The notes: generated by a model not told the origin, from the sequence alone. Positions 1 to 5,770 are shown, counted from the stretch's first letter. The stretch: 7,660 bases of DNA from Dehalococcoidia bacterium (GCA_030634425.1 DAOWAU010000031.1:1-7660); one strand, 5' to 3'. Program-made: numbers and translations.

Positions 1-506
1 ACAGGCGGCAACATCACCACCACCCTCATATGGGGGAAGGAAGGAAGAGAAGTTATCACCTCCCCCCTACCCTTCAGCAGAGCTGTGCCACCATAAAGAA
101 AGAAGGCTACATCTGAACCCAACTGGGGGGCCAGCTCAAGTAATTCTGACAAGGATAGCCCCAATTCCCAAAGCTTATTAAGCCCAACCAGGACGGCTGC
201 GGCGTCACTGCTATCCCCGCTTAATCCTGAAACCAATGGGATACGCTTATCAATCTCTATCTTAACCCCTTTGGAGCACCCCGTAGTCTTTTGTAGCAAA
301 TCGACCGCTTTAGATACCAAGCTCACCTCTGGAATCCAAGAAGGGTCAGCACAATCGAACTCGACATTCTCATTCAACTGGAAGCGCAGACTATCGTATA
401 GATTTATGGTCTGGACAACACTGCGGATTTCATGAAAACCATCGGGACGCTTAGCCAGAACCTCAAGGGTTAGATTCAGCTTAGCCGGTGCCAGAACTGT
501 CAACAT
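1..506 (-). CDS. ispE: 4-diphosphocytidyl-2-C-methyl-D-erythritol kinase, 3' end missing
   Basis: Cytosolic GHMP-family kinase of the non-mevalonate (MEP) isoprenoid pathway; it phosphorylates the 2-hydroxyl of CDP-methylerythritol with ATP. Reading the minus strand from the ATG at 506-504 gives 168 uninterrupted codons to the left edge. Visible family marks are the N-terminal AKLNLTLEV (residues 8-16, with the conserved Lys9), the glycine/serine ATP loop PLVSGLSGDSSDAA (90-103), and GSDVAFFL (130-137), which carries the catalytic Asp132. The ATP loop is slightly off the usual GAGLGGGSSDAA. Family members are about 280-310 residues, so roughly the C-terminal 40 per cent lies outside the window. 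The start overlaps the rsmA stop by 7 bases (ATGTTGA), so translation is probably coupled. The rsmA-ispE pairing is common in bacteria. I am sure of the family. Confidence 0.93.
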   Translation of the reverse strand, partial: MLTVLAPAKLNLTLEVLAKRPDGFHEIRSVVQTINLYDSLRFQLNENVEFDCADPSWIPEVSLVSKAVDLLQKTTGCSKGVKIEIDKRIPLVSGLSGDSSDAAAVLVGLNKLWELGLSLSELLELAPQLGSDVAFFLYGGTALLKGRGEVITSLPSFPHMRVVVMLPP

Positions 507-1372
507 ACTAAACCCCTCTCTACCTGTGTAAATACTTGCCATAATTGTGCCCACTCGTCAAGAGTCAGTGTCTCAGCCCTCCGTTGCGGTGCTATTTCCA
601 CCTTCCTCAATAAGGAGAAAACATCAGCCTTGGGCAGTTCCAGACCCTGAGTTAAAGAATTACATATTTGCTTACGGGGAGCGGCAAAACCAGCCCGCAC
701 CAGCCCGAAGAAACTTTTTTCATCGGTTACATCCACCGCTGGTTTAGCATATAGAGTCACCCTTAATATAGCAGAATCCACCTCTGGCACGGGATAAAAA
801 CAGCGGGCGGGTACATAGCCGACTATCTCCGGTTGACTATAAAACTGCACGCTAATACTCAACACACTCATACCACCAGGCTCAGCCACGATAGCCTCCG
901 CCACCTCCTTCTGCACCATTACCACCATAATTTGAGGCTTGAATGAAGCTTCAAGGAAATGGCGTAGAACAGGCGAGGTAATATAATACGGAAGGTTAGC
1001 CACCACCTTATAGCGAGAAGGGTTTATCGCCGGAGAAAACCTCTCACGTTGCTCCCGGAGTAAGGCTTCCGGGGAAATTTCGAGCACATCCTCATTGATA
1101 ACAGCAACATTTTTAAAAGAAGCCAGGGTCTGTTTCAACATAGCAGCCAGCTTATTGTCCAGCTCAATGGTAACCACCCAACCAGCCTTCTTAGCCAGTT
1201 CTTTAGTCAACACACCAAGACCGGGGCCTACCTCCATAACAACATCGGTGGGGGCGAGCTCAGCAGCTGAGAGAATAAACTTGAGCACCTCTTCATCAAT
1301 AAGAAAGTGCTGCCCCAGCCTCTTTCTCGCCCGAAGGTCAAAGTGACGCAGTAGCCCCTTAGTTTGAGTCAA
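500..1372 (-). CDS. rsmA: 16S rRNA (adenine1518-N6/adenine1519-N6)-dimethyltransferase
   Basis: SAM-dependent enzyme (KsgA) that dimethylates the two adjacent adenines in the 3' terminal helix of 16S rRNA during late 30S assembly. With the TTG start at 1372-1370 the protein has 290 residues, a normal length. Motifs: RARKRLGQHFL (14-24), the family N-terminal signature; SAM motif I EVGPGLGVLT (47-56); acidic Glu70 at the end of strand beta2; NEDVL (93-97); and catalytic motif IV NLPYYITSP (126-134). The start is uncertain. The only good Shine-Dalgarno (AGGAGGT, 1396-1402) lies 23 bases before TTG but 5 bases before an in-frame CTG at 1390-1388, which would add six residues. The gene lies 65 bp behind the phosphoesterase and its TGA overlaps the ispE start, so the three genes probably form one operon. 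Confidence 0.95.
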   Translation of the reverse strand: MTQTKGLLRHFDLRARKRLGQHFLIDEEVLKFILSAAELAPTDVVMEVGPGLGVLTKELAKKAGWVVTIELDNKLAAMLKQTLASFKNVAVINEDVLEISPEALLREQRERFSPAINPSRYKVVANLPYYITSPVLRHFLEASFKPQIMVVMVQKEVAEAIVAEPGGMSVLSISVQFYSQPEIVGYVPARCFYPVPEVDSAILRVTLYAKPAVDVTDEKSFFGLVRAGFAAPRKQICNSLTQGLELPKADVFSLLRKVEIAPQRRAETLTLDEWAQLWQVFTQVERGLVC

Positions 1373-1395
1373 AAGCGATTGCGTTTTCAGGTAAT

Positions 1396-1402
1396 ACCTC
1401 CT
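1396..1402 (-). promoter_or_regulatory. Strong Shine-Dalgarno for rsmA, pointing to a CTG start
   Basis: The minus strand reads AGGAGGT here, a perfect anti-16S match. The annotated-type TTG start (1372) is 23 bases downstream, too far for normal use. The in-frame CTG at 1390-1388 is 5 bases downstream, an ordinary distance. No ATG or GTG exists between the site and TTG in that frame. Either RsmA starts at CTG or the site works unusually. Confidence 0.6.
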
Positions 1403-1437
1403 ATAGACCTAGCTCGGCTCAGAAATCCCGAACTCGC

Positions 1438-2172
1438 TCACAGACCATGGCTCAGGCGAGCCACCAGGCGCACAGGCAAGTTCTGCCTTGCCATCCTATT
1501 CTGGGTGGCTCCAATATCATATGGAACACGATAGAGCCGAGCCATCTTAGACTCAGTATCACAGATGGCATAGCTGGCCCGGGGGTCGCCATCTCGAGGC
1601 TGTCCTACCCCACCAGGATTGATAATCAATCTCTGCTTACCAAGGACGAGAGCAATATCAGGCGAGAAGGAGCTACAGGAGCACTCTCCCTCCTCAGCAC
1701 ACTTGAACACCATAGGCACATGAGAATGGCCCACCAGACAAAACGGCGAGTGGAAGCGAGTAAAATTCTCCTTAGCACTGCTAACTGACAGGAGATATTC
1801 CCAGATAGGCTCCCTGGGGCTACCATGCACTAAAGTAAAATCCTCTTTCTCAATAACTGAGGGCAATCCATGAAGATAGACGACATCTCCCGCAGTTAAT
1901 TGCTTGGCTGTCCAGCGGCAGGCAGCAGAGGCATCAGGATTGAAATTATCGAGATCGACCTTGCCTATTGCTGCCAAATCGTGATTGCCGGCAACACAGA
2001 TATGTTTTTGCTGACGCAAAAGCTCGATGCACTGGTGAGGGTCGGGCCCATAGCCGACAATATCGCCTAAACACCGCAGCTCCTCCACCCCTCCCCTGTG
2101 CTCAATATCCTCCAGCACTGCGGTAAAAGCAGTTAGATTAGCATGAATATCAGCAATAATGGCGTAACGCAT
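1438..2172 (-). CDS. Calcineurin-like metallophosphoesterase (YfcE/MJ0936-like)
   Basis: Soluble two-metal phosphodiesterase/phosphatase of the small YfcE-like group; the physiological substrate cannot be told from sequence. All metal ligands are present: D-x-H at Asp8/His10, GDIVGYG with Asp37, GNHD with Asn63-His64, His116 in VHGSPRE, and GHSH with His149/His151. The C-terminal NPGGVGQPRDGDPRASY stretch is a strong mark of this subfamily. Its 244 residues are full length. The ATG at 2172 has no convincing ribosome site (only TAGG directly before it), and a -10-like TATATT ends 8 bases upstream, so the message may be leaderless or nearly so. First gene of the minus-strand run; rsmA follows after 65 bp. 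No export signal is visible, so a cytosolic role is likely. Confidence 0.9.
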   Translation of the reverse strand: MRYAIIADIHANLTAFTAVLEDIEHRGGVEELRCLGDIVGYGPDPHQCIELLRQQKHICVAGNHDLAAIGKVDLDNFNPDASAACRWTAKQLTAGDVVYLHGLPSVIEKEDFTLVHGSPREPIWEYLLSVSSAKENFTRFHSPFCLVGHSHVPMVFKCAEEGECSCSSFSPDIALVLGKQRLIINPGGVGQPRDGDPRASYAICDTESKMARLYRVPYDIGATQNRMARQNLPVRLVARLSHGL

Positions 2173-2180
2173 CCTATAAA

Positions 2181-2189
2181 AATATAACA
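2181..2189 (-). promoter_or_regulatory. Possible extended -10 promoter for the phosphoesterase-rsmA-ispE operon
   Basis: The minus strand reads TGTTATATT (2189-2181), i.e. an extended -10 TG-n-TATATT. Seven bases on would put the transcription start 1-2 bases before the ATG at 2172, giving a very short or absent leader, in keeping with the missing ribosome site. No clear -35 box is seen 16-18 bases upstream. Weak support. Confidence 0.4.
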
Positions 2190-2218
2190 GTTTTTACCCG
2201 ATATGGCTAGGGCTAAAG

Positions 2219-2247
2219 TTGTGAGTCCGATATAAGAGTGCTATAAT
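2219..2247 (+). promoter_or_regulatory. Sigma-70-type extended -10 promoter of the nifS-like operon
   Basis: TTGTGA at 2219-2224, a 17-bp spacer, then TATAAT at 2242-2247, preceded by TG at the extended -10 position. The predicted start is about 2254, leaving a leader of about 37 bases with a purine-rich GAGGGAG ribosome site. The spacer and -10 closely match a second copy before thiL (4725-4753); the shared core is ATATAAGRGTGYTATAATT (2230-2248 here). Confidence 0.8.
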
Positions 2248-2256
2248 TTGCTATCC

Positions 2257-2273
2257 CACACAGCTCACACAGC
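2257..2273 (+). repeat. 8-bp direct repeat in the nifS-like leader
   Basis: CACACAGC occurs at 2257-2264 and again at 2266-2273, a 9-bp period, just after the predicted transcription start. It could be a regulator site in the early transcribed region or chance. No hairpin is formed. Confidence 0.35.
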
Positions 2274-2290
2274 GAGGGAGATGTAGAGAG

Positions 2291-3478
2291 ATGAGGAAGG
2301 TATATCTAGACCATGCTACCACCACTCCTCTTCTCCCCGAGGTTCGTGAGGCGATGCTCCCCTACTTAGGAGAAGCCTTTGGTAACCCATCCTGTATTCA
2401 CGAGTGGGGAGACGCTGCTCGGGAAGCCATGGAAACTGCCCGAACCCAGGTGGCTCAGCTTATCGGAGCCAATACCGATGAGGTAATCTTCACCGGCAGT
2501 GGCACGGAAAGCAACAATTTTGCCATTAAAGGGCTGGCGCTGGCACAGCAAAATAAAGGCAAGCATATAGTAGCCTCAGCTATTGAGCACTTCTCAGTAC
2601 TGCACTCAGCGAAAACACTGGAAAAGTGGGGATTTGAGCTGAGCCTGGTCCCGGTGGATAAGTACGGGATGGTTGACCCTGAGGATGTGCGCAAGAGCTT
2701 AAGAAAAGACACCGTGCTGGTATCCATCATGCACGCCAACAGCGAGGTGGGCACTATAGAGCCGATACAGGAGATCGCCAAGATAACCAAGGAGAGCAAT
2801 GCAATCTTCCACACCGATGCCGTAGCTGCGGCGGGAACTATTCCCGTCGACGTAAAGGAGCTGGGAGCGGACGCTTTGAGCCTAGCAGGGAACCAGTTCT
2901 ATGGCCCCAAGGGAGTGGGCGCCCTCTGGGTACGCAAAGGAGTACGCATTATCCCCTTCCTCGATGGCGGTGTACAAGAGAGGGGTCGGCGTGCTGGCAC
3001 GGAGAACGTCCCCGCCATTGCTGGCCTAGGCAAAGCGGCTGAACTAGCCGAAGCCAGCATGACAGCCCGAACAGAGCATCTCACTCAACTCCGCGACCGC
3101 TTGCTGACGGAATTGCCGGCTGCGATTGACCATGTGGTGGTCACCGGTCACCCTCAGCATCGACTTCCGGGCAATGCCAGCTTCTGCGTGGAGTTTATCG
3201 AGGGTGAAGCTATGCTTATGTTGTTAAATAGCCAAGGGGTGGCTGTCACCAGTGGCTCAGCATGCACCTCAAGAGCATTGAAAGCCTCCCACGTGCTTAT
3301 CGCCATAGGATTGCCTCATGCGCTGGCCCAGGGTTCCCTCCTCTTCAGCTTTGGTATAGATAATATCTTCCAAGATGTAGACTACGTCCTTGAGGTGCTG
3401 CCTCCCATTGTGGATAGACTGCGACAGATGTCACCACTTTATGCTAAATTTACCAGAGAGGACAAAGGAGGCAAATAG
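2291..3478 (+). CDS. NifS/IscS-type cysteine desulfurase homologue lacking the PLP lysine
   Basis: Fold-type I aminotransferase-class V protein, 395 residues, full length and collinear with NifS/IscS group I desulfurases. Kept: LDHATTTP (6-13), TGSGTESNN (68-76), the PLP-stacking His100 (IEHFSVL), HANSEVG (148-154), Asp176 (HTDA), [12 protein letters not shown], and the catalytic loop SGSACTS with Cys325. Lost: the PLP Schiff-base lysine, because the usual His-Lys before YGPKGVGA is Asn201-Gln202 (codons AAC CAG at 2891-2896); the PLP-contacting Gln of HTDAVQ, which is Ala179; and the substrate-carboxylate Arg of the S-L-R-F-S motif, which is Leu351. Ordinary PLP-dependent release of sulfur from cysteine is therefore unlikely. 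A. fulgidus IscS, which also lacks this lysine, was reported inactive and proposed to give a cysteine ligand to a cluster on IscU; the iscU gene one base downstream fits that model. The ATG follows a GAGGGAG site. Fold is certain; enzymatic role is inference. Confidence 0.9.
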   Translation: MRKVYLDHATTTPLLPEVREAMLPYLGEAFGNPSCIHEWGDAAREAMETARTQVAQLIGANTDEVIFTGSGTESNNFAIKGLALAQQNKGKHIVASAIEHFSVLHSAKTLEKWGFELSLVPVDKYGMVDPEDVRKSLRKDTVLVSIMHANSEVGTIEPIQEIAKITKESNAIFHTDAVAAAGTIPVDVKELGADALSLAGNQFYGPKGVGALWVRKGVRIIPFLDGGVQERGRRAGTENVPAIAGLGKAAELAEASMTARTEHLTQLRDRLLTELPAAIDHVVVTGHPQHRLPGNASFCVEFIEGEAMLMLLNSQGVAVTSGSACTSRALKASHVLIAIGLPHALAQGSLLFSFGIDNIFQDVDYVLEVLPPIVDRLRQMSPLYAKFTREDKGGK

Positions 3479-3479
3479 T

Positions 3480-3875
3480 ATGCCGATCTATAGTGAAAAG
3501 GTAATGGACCACTTCATGAACCCCCGTAATGTAGGGGAGATTGAGAATCCCGATGGCATGGGGGAGGTAGGCAATCCCATATGTGGAGATATGATGACCT
3601 TCTTTATTAAAGTCAAGGACAACCGCCTGGAGGATGTCAAATTCAAGACCTTCGGCTGCGGGGCAGCCATCGCCGTTTCCAGCATGGTTAGTGAGATGGC
3701 TAAGGGAAAGACGCTGGAGGAAGCGATGAAAATCACCCCTCGCTCGGTGGCTGATGAGCTGGAGGGACTGCCCAAGCAAAAGTTTCACTGCTCCAATTTG
3801 GGCGCCCAAGCTCTAAACAAAGCGATACAAGACTATCTGGGCAGAAAGAAAAAAGCGAAGGGAGGCAAGCAATAA
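3480..3875 (+). CDS. iscU: IscU/NifU-type Fe-S cluster assembly scaffold
   Basis: Scaffold on which [2Fe-2S] clusters are built before transfer to apoproteins. 131 residues, the usual size for a single-domain IscU. The three cluster cysteines and the assisting aspartate are present: Cys35 and Asp37 in NPICGD, Cys60 in TFGCGAAIA, and Cys104 with His103 in KFHCSNLG. The LPPVK chaperone-binding motif of IscU is altered to GLPKQK (97-101 region), so dependence on an HscA-like chaperone is doubtful. There is a basic tail (GRKKKAKGGKQ). The start at 3480 is chosen because AAAGGAGG sits 8 bases upstream and the protein then begins MPIYSEKVMDHF, as in relatives; an in-frame ATG at 3390 would run inside the upstream gene. 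One base separates it from the nifS-like stop, so partnership with that protein is very likely. Confidence 0.92.
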   Translation: MPIYSEKVMDHFMNPRNVGEIENPDGMGEVGNPICGDMMTFFIKVKDNRLEDVKFKTFGCGAAIAVSSMVSEMAKGKTLEEAMKITPRSVADELEGLPKQKFHCSNLGAQALNKAIQDYLGRKKKAKGGKQ

Positions 3876-4072
3876 TGGAGGCTGAATGTAAAACAGATAA
3901 AGAGCGCTTTTTTTGCCCCTACTGTGACGAGGAGATAATGGAAGCATTGTTCCCCTACTGCCAGGTGTGCAAAATAACCATTTTTTACTGCCCCGAGTGT
4001 CGGGAGTCGATACCCCGGGACAAGAAGGTCTGCCCCCATTGCGGGGCTGAGATTAAGGCCGAGAAAGCCTAA
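3875..4072 (+). CDS. Small double zinc-ribbon protein, function unknown
   Basis: 65 residues with four CxxC knuckles: Cys14/Cys17, Cys29/Cys32, Cys39/Cys42 and Cys53/Cys56, plus a lone Cys5. The spacing fits two zinc ribbons in tandem (or interleaved), each with two knuckles; iron or an Fe-S cluster is a less likely alternative. No membrane segment or signal is seen. The ATG overlaps the iscU stop by one base (TAATG) and a GGGAGG site lies just upstream, so it is a real, translated gene coupled to iscU. Nothing in the sequence names its function. Its place between iscU and tusA suggests a role in metal or sulfur handling, or in binding one of those proteins. Confidence 0.8.
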   Translation: MEAECKTDKERFFCPYCDEEIMEALFPYCQVCKITIFYCPECRESIPRDKKVCPHCGAEIKAEKA

Positions 4073-4086
4073 GGGGGGAGTAAGGC

Positions 4087-4335
4087 ATGTCTTCTAAGTC
4101 GCCGAAGCGGGTTCATCAAACCCTAGATTGCATAGGTCTCTACTGCCCCACGCCAGTGCTACACACCAGAGAGGCAATGGACAAACTTGCCGTTGGTCAG
4201 ACCCTGGAGGTACTGGCCGATGACCCCGCTGCTGAGGAGGACATCAAGGCTTGGTCCAAGCGGGCTGGGCAGAAAATACTTGCTATAGAGAAAACCGATG
4301 AAGGCTTGAGATTTCTCATACAGAAAGAAAAATAG
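4087..4335 (+). CDS. TusA/SirA-family sulfur carrier protein
   Basis: 82-residue TusA-fold protein. The family signature is present as LDCIGLYCPTPVLHTREAMDKL, with the persulfide-carrying cysteine of the CPxP motif at Cys20; a second cysteine sits at Cys15. ADDPAAEEDIKAWSKRAGQ matches the family's second half. TusA proteins accept sulfane sulfur as a Cys persulfide and pass it on, classically from IscS to TusE/DsrE partners in tRNA thiolation, or within dissimilatory sulfur metabolism. A GGGGGGAG site sits 7 bases before the ATG and the gap to the zinc-ribbon gene is 14 bp. A dsrE gene follows, as in known tusA-dsrE sulfur-relay clusters. Which pathway it serves here is not visible, and the upstream desulfurase homologue looks unable to be the usual donor. 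Confidence 0.9.
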   Translation: MSSKSPKRVHQTLDCIGLYCPTPVLHTREAMDKLAVGQTLEVLADDPAAEEDIKAWSKRAGQKILAIEKTDEGLRFLIQKEK

Positions 4336-4345
4336 GAGATTGGCC

Positions 4346-4717
4346 ATGGCTGAGAAGAAAAAGCATATCCTCTACGTTCAAACCAGCGGTGTTGATACGC
4401 CAAAGCGTCTTTACTCGCCCTTCGTCCTAGGCATGACTGCCAAAGCGATGGATATTGACGCTACCATTTATTTCCTTGGCCTGGGAGTAACGGTGGTAAA
4501 GAAAGGCATGGCGGAAACGGTCAAAGAGGGCAACTTCCCCACGGTGAAGGAGATAATGGACCAGGCAATTGCCGCCGGAGTCAAATTAATGGTCTGTGAG
4601 CAGAGCACCCAGTTGCTCGGTATGAACCGGGGGGACTTCATTCCAGAGGCTAAGATTGTGGGTGCAGCCACGCTGAACGACCTCGTTCTCGAGGCCGACG
4701 GTACCATGTGGTTCTAA
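4346..4717 (+). CDS. DsrE/DsrF-like family protein
   Basis: 123-residue soluble protein of the DsrE superfamily (DsrE/TusD fold). Features are the N-terminal strand HILYVQTSGVDTPKRLYSPFVLG, the middle strand ATIYFLGLGVTVV, and conserved Cys84 in MVCEQSTQLLGM followed by NRGDFIP. Cys84 matches the persulfide-bearing cysteine of DsrE proteins in this position. The family takes up sulfur from TusA or rhodanese partners, which fits the tusA gene 10 bp upstream. The ATG at 4346 is preferred because AGGAG (4334-4338) is 7 bases upstream; a TTG at 4340 in frame is too close to that site. Last gene of the sulfur operon: no terminator hairpin follows, and the thiL promoter begins within 10 bases of the stop. 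Confidence 0.85.
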   Translation: MAEKKKHILYVQTSGVDTPKRLYSPFVLGMTAKAMDIDATIYFLGLGVTVVKKGMAETVKEGNFPTVKEIMDQAIAAGVKLMVCEQSTQLLGMNRGDFIPEAKIVGAATLNDLVLEADGTMWF

Positions 4718-4724
4718 GACTTGG

Positions 4725-4753
4725 TTGTGACCCCAATATAAGGGTGTTATAAT
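4725..4753 (+). promoter_or_regulatory. Extended -10 promoter of thiL, predicted leaderless start
   Basis: TTGTGA (4725-4730), 17-bp spacer, TATAAT (4748-4753) with TG at the extended -10 position. Exactly six bases separate TATAAT from the thiL ATG at 4760, so the expected +1 is the A of the ATG. No ribosome site precedes the ATG. Twelve of 17 spacer bases match the promoter at 2219-2247, including the core ATATAAGRGTGYTATAATT (4736-4754). Confidence 0.82.
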
Positions 4754-4759
4754 TCGACC

Positions 4760-5770
4760 ATGAAGGTCTCAGAGCTAGGAGAATTTGGACTGATTGACCT
4801 CCTGGCCAAAATGGTTCGCCACGCTCAAGGTAAACAGATAGCATCTCCACAACTGATTCTCGGTATCGGTGATGATGCTGCTGTTTGGCACAGTGATACC
4901 CCCACCCAATTGGCTACCGTTGACTCCTTCATCCAGGATATCCACTTCTCCTTAGCCATCACCCCATGGCACGGACTGGGGTGGAAAGCACTAGCCATCA
5001 ACCTGAGCGATATTGCCGCTATGGGTGGTGTCCCCAGATACGCTTTGGTATCGTTAGCCCTGCCCGACCACACTGAAGTGGACGATGTCGCCGCCCTCTA
5101 CCAGGGGATGATTGAGCTGGCACAGCAGTTCGGCGTGGCTATAGCTGGCGGCGATACCAGCAGCGCACCACTGATAGCTATCACTGCCACCGTCTTTGGC
5201 AGTATGAAAAACCAAAATAAACATATCCTTACCCGCTCAGCAGCCAAGGTCAGCGACAAGGTAGCCGTTACTGGATACTTAGGCGCTGCTGCCGCTGGCT
5301 GGGAAATGCTCACCAAGAAACTTCAATTTGACCCCGAAACCACCGCCTGTCTCAAGAAGGCTTTTCTCCACCCCTACCCCCGAATAGCTGAAGGGCAGCT
5401 GCTCATAGACCAGGGAGTGAGGGCAGCTATAGATATCAGCGACGGGCTGGTTTCAGACCTAAACCATATATGCCAAGCAAGCCAAGTTGGCGCTCGAATA
5501 GAGGTTGACCGCGTCCCTATTCAGCCCGCAGTCAGGGCTAACTTCAGTGATAGGGCACCTGAGCTGGCACTAGCAGGAGGAGAGGATTACGAGCTTTTGT
5601 TCACCGCAAGCACTGAAGTCATTGACAGTCTAAGCGCCAAAGCAAAATGTCCCATAACTGTAATTGGTGAAATCGTGGCTGATAAGGCAAGCAAGATAAC
5701 CTTGGTTGATAGCAAGGGAAAGCCGGTCAGCATACCTAAGAAGGGCTGGGAGCACTTTATCGCCAAATGA
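4760..5770 (+). CDS. thiL: Thiamine-monophosphate kinase
   Basis: ATP-dependent kinase making thiamine diphosphate, the active coenzyme, from thiamine monophosphate; cytosolic, last step of thiamine biosynthesis. 336 residues, normal length. PurM-like two-domain fold with the ThiL motifs in order: GIGDDAAVW (35-43), TVDSFIQDIHF (53-63), NLSDIAAMGG (81-90), AGGDTS (129-134), DISDGL (225-230) and GGEDYELLF (273-281). These hold the acidic Mg-ATP ligands. The ATG sits at the predicted transcription start, so translation is probably leaderless. First gene of the right-hand operon; the next gene overlaps by 4 bases. No other thiamine genes are in the window and no TPP riboswitch precedes it. Confidence 0.96.
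   Translation: MKVSELGEFGLIDLLAKMVRHAQGKQIASPQLILGIGDDAAVWHSDTPTQLATVDSFIQDIHFSLAITPWHGLGWKALAINLSDIAAMGGVPRYALVSLALPDHTEVDDVAALYQGMIELAQQFGVAIAGGDTSSAPLIAITATVFGSMKNQNKHILTRSAAKVSDKVAVTGYLGAAAAGWEMLTKKLQFDPETTACLKKAFLHPYPRIAEGQLLIDQGVRAAIDISDGLVSDLNHICQASQVGARIEVDRVPIQPAVRANFSDRAPELALAGGEDYELLFTASTEVIDSLSAKAKCPITVIGEIVADKASKITLVDSKGKPVSIPKKGWEHFIAK

Noticed and set aside
1447..1788. Plus-strand open frame antisense to the phosphoesterase
   Set aside because: No family motif and no ribosome site, and it lies fully over a well-supported conserved gene. Same judgement for 1095-1346 (+), 2455-2814 (-), 3450-3809 (-) and 6668-6982 (-).
2210..2220. GGCTAGGGCTA direct repeat just upstream of the -35 box
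   Set aside because: Five-base units repeated once; too short to support, and no counterpart before the matching thiL promoter.
2219..2273. Rex- or CRP-type operator (TTGTGA half site with a later CTCACAC)
   Set aside because: The second half is about 40 bases away and not in the spacing these palindromic operators need; TTGTGA is better read as the -35 box.
2173..2290. Riboswitch, T-box or small RNA in the divergent gap
   Set aside because: Only 118 bp, mostly promoter, with no stable paired structure seen by eye.
2291..3478. NifS-like gene as a pseudogene
   Set aside because: Full-length frame, good ribosome site, tight coupling to iscU and retained cysteine loop; point losses are confined to the cofactor and substrate pocket.
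3390..3479. Longer reading frame for IscU beginning at an ATG at 3390
   Set aside because: It lies inside the nifS-like gene, has no ribosome site and no IscU-like residues; the ATG at 3480 has a strong GGAGG and gives the family N-terminus.
4340..4345. TTG start two codons upstream of the DsrE-like ATG
   Set aside because: It is only 1 base from AGGAG, too close; the ATG at 4346 has ideal spacing.
4718..4759. Terminator between dsrE and thiL
   Set aside because: No GC-rich hairpin followed by a T run is visible in the 42 bases; read-through from the sulfur operon into thiL is possible.
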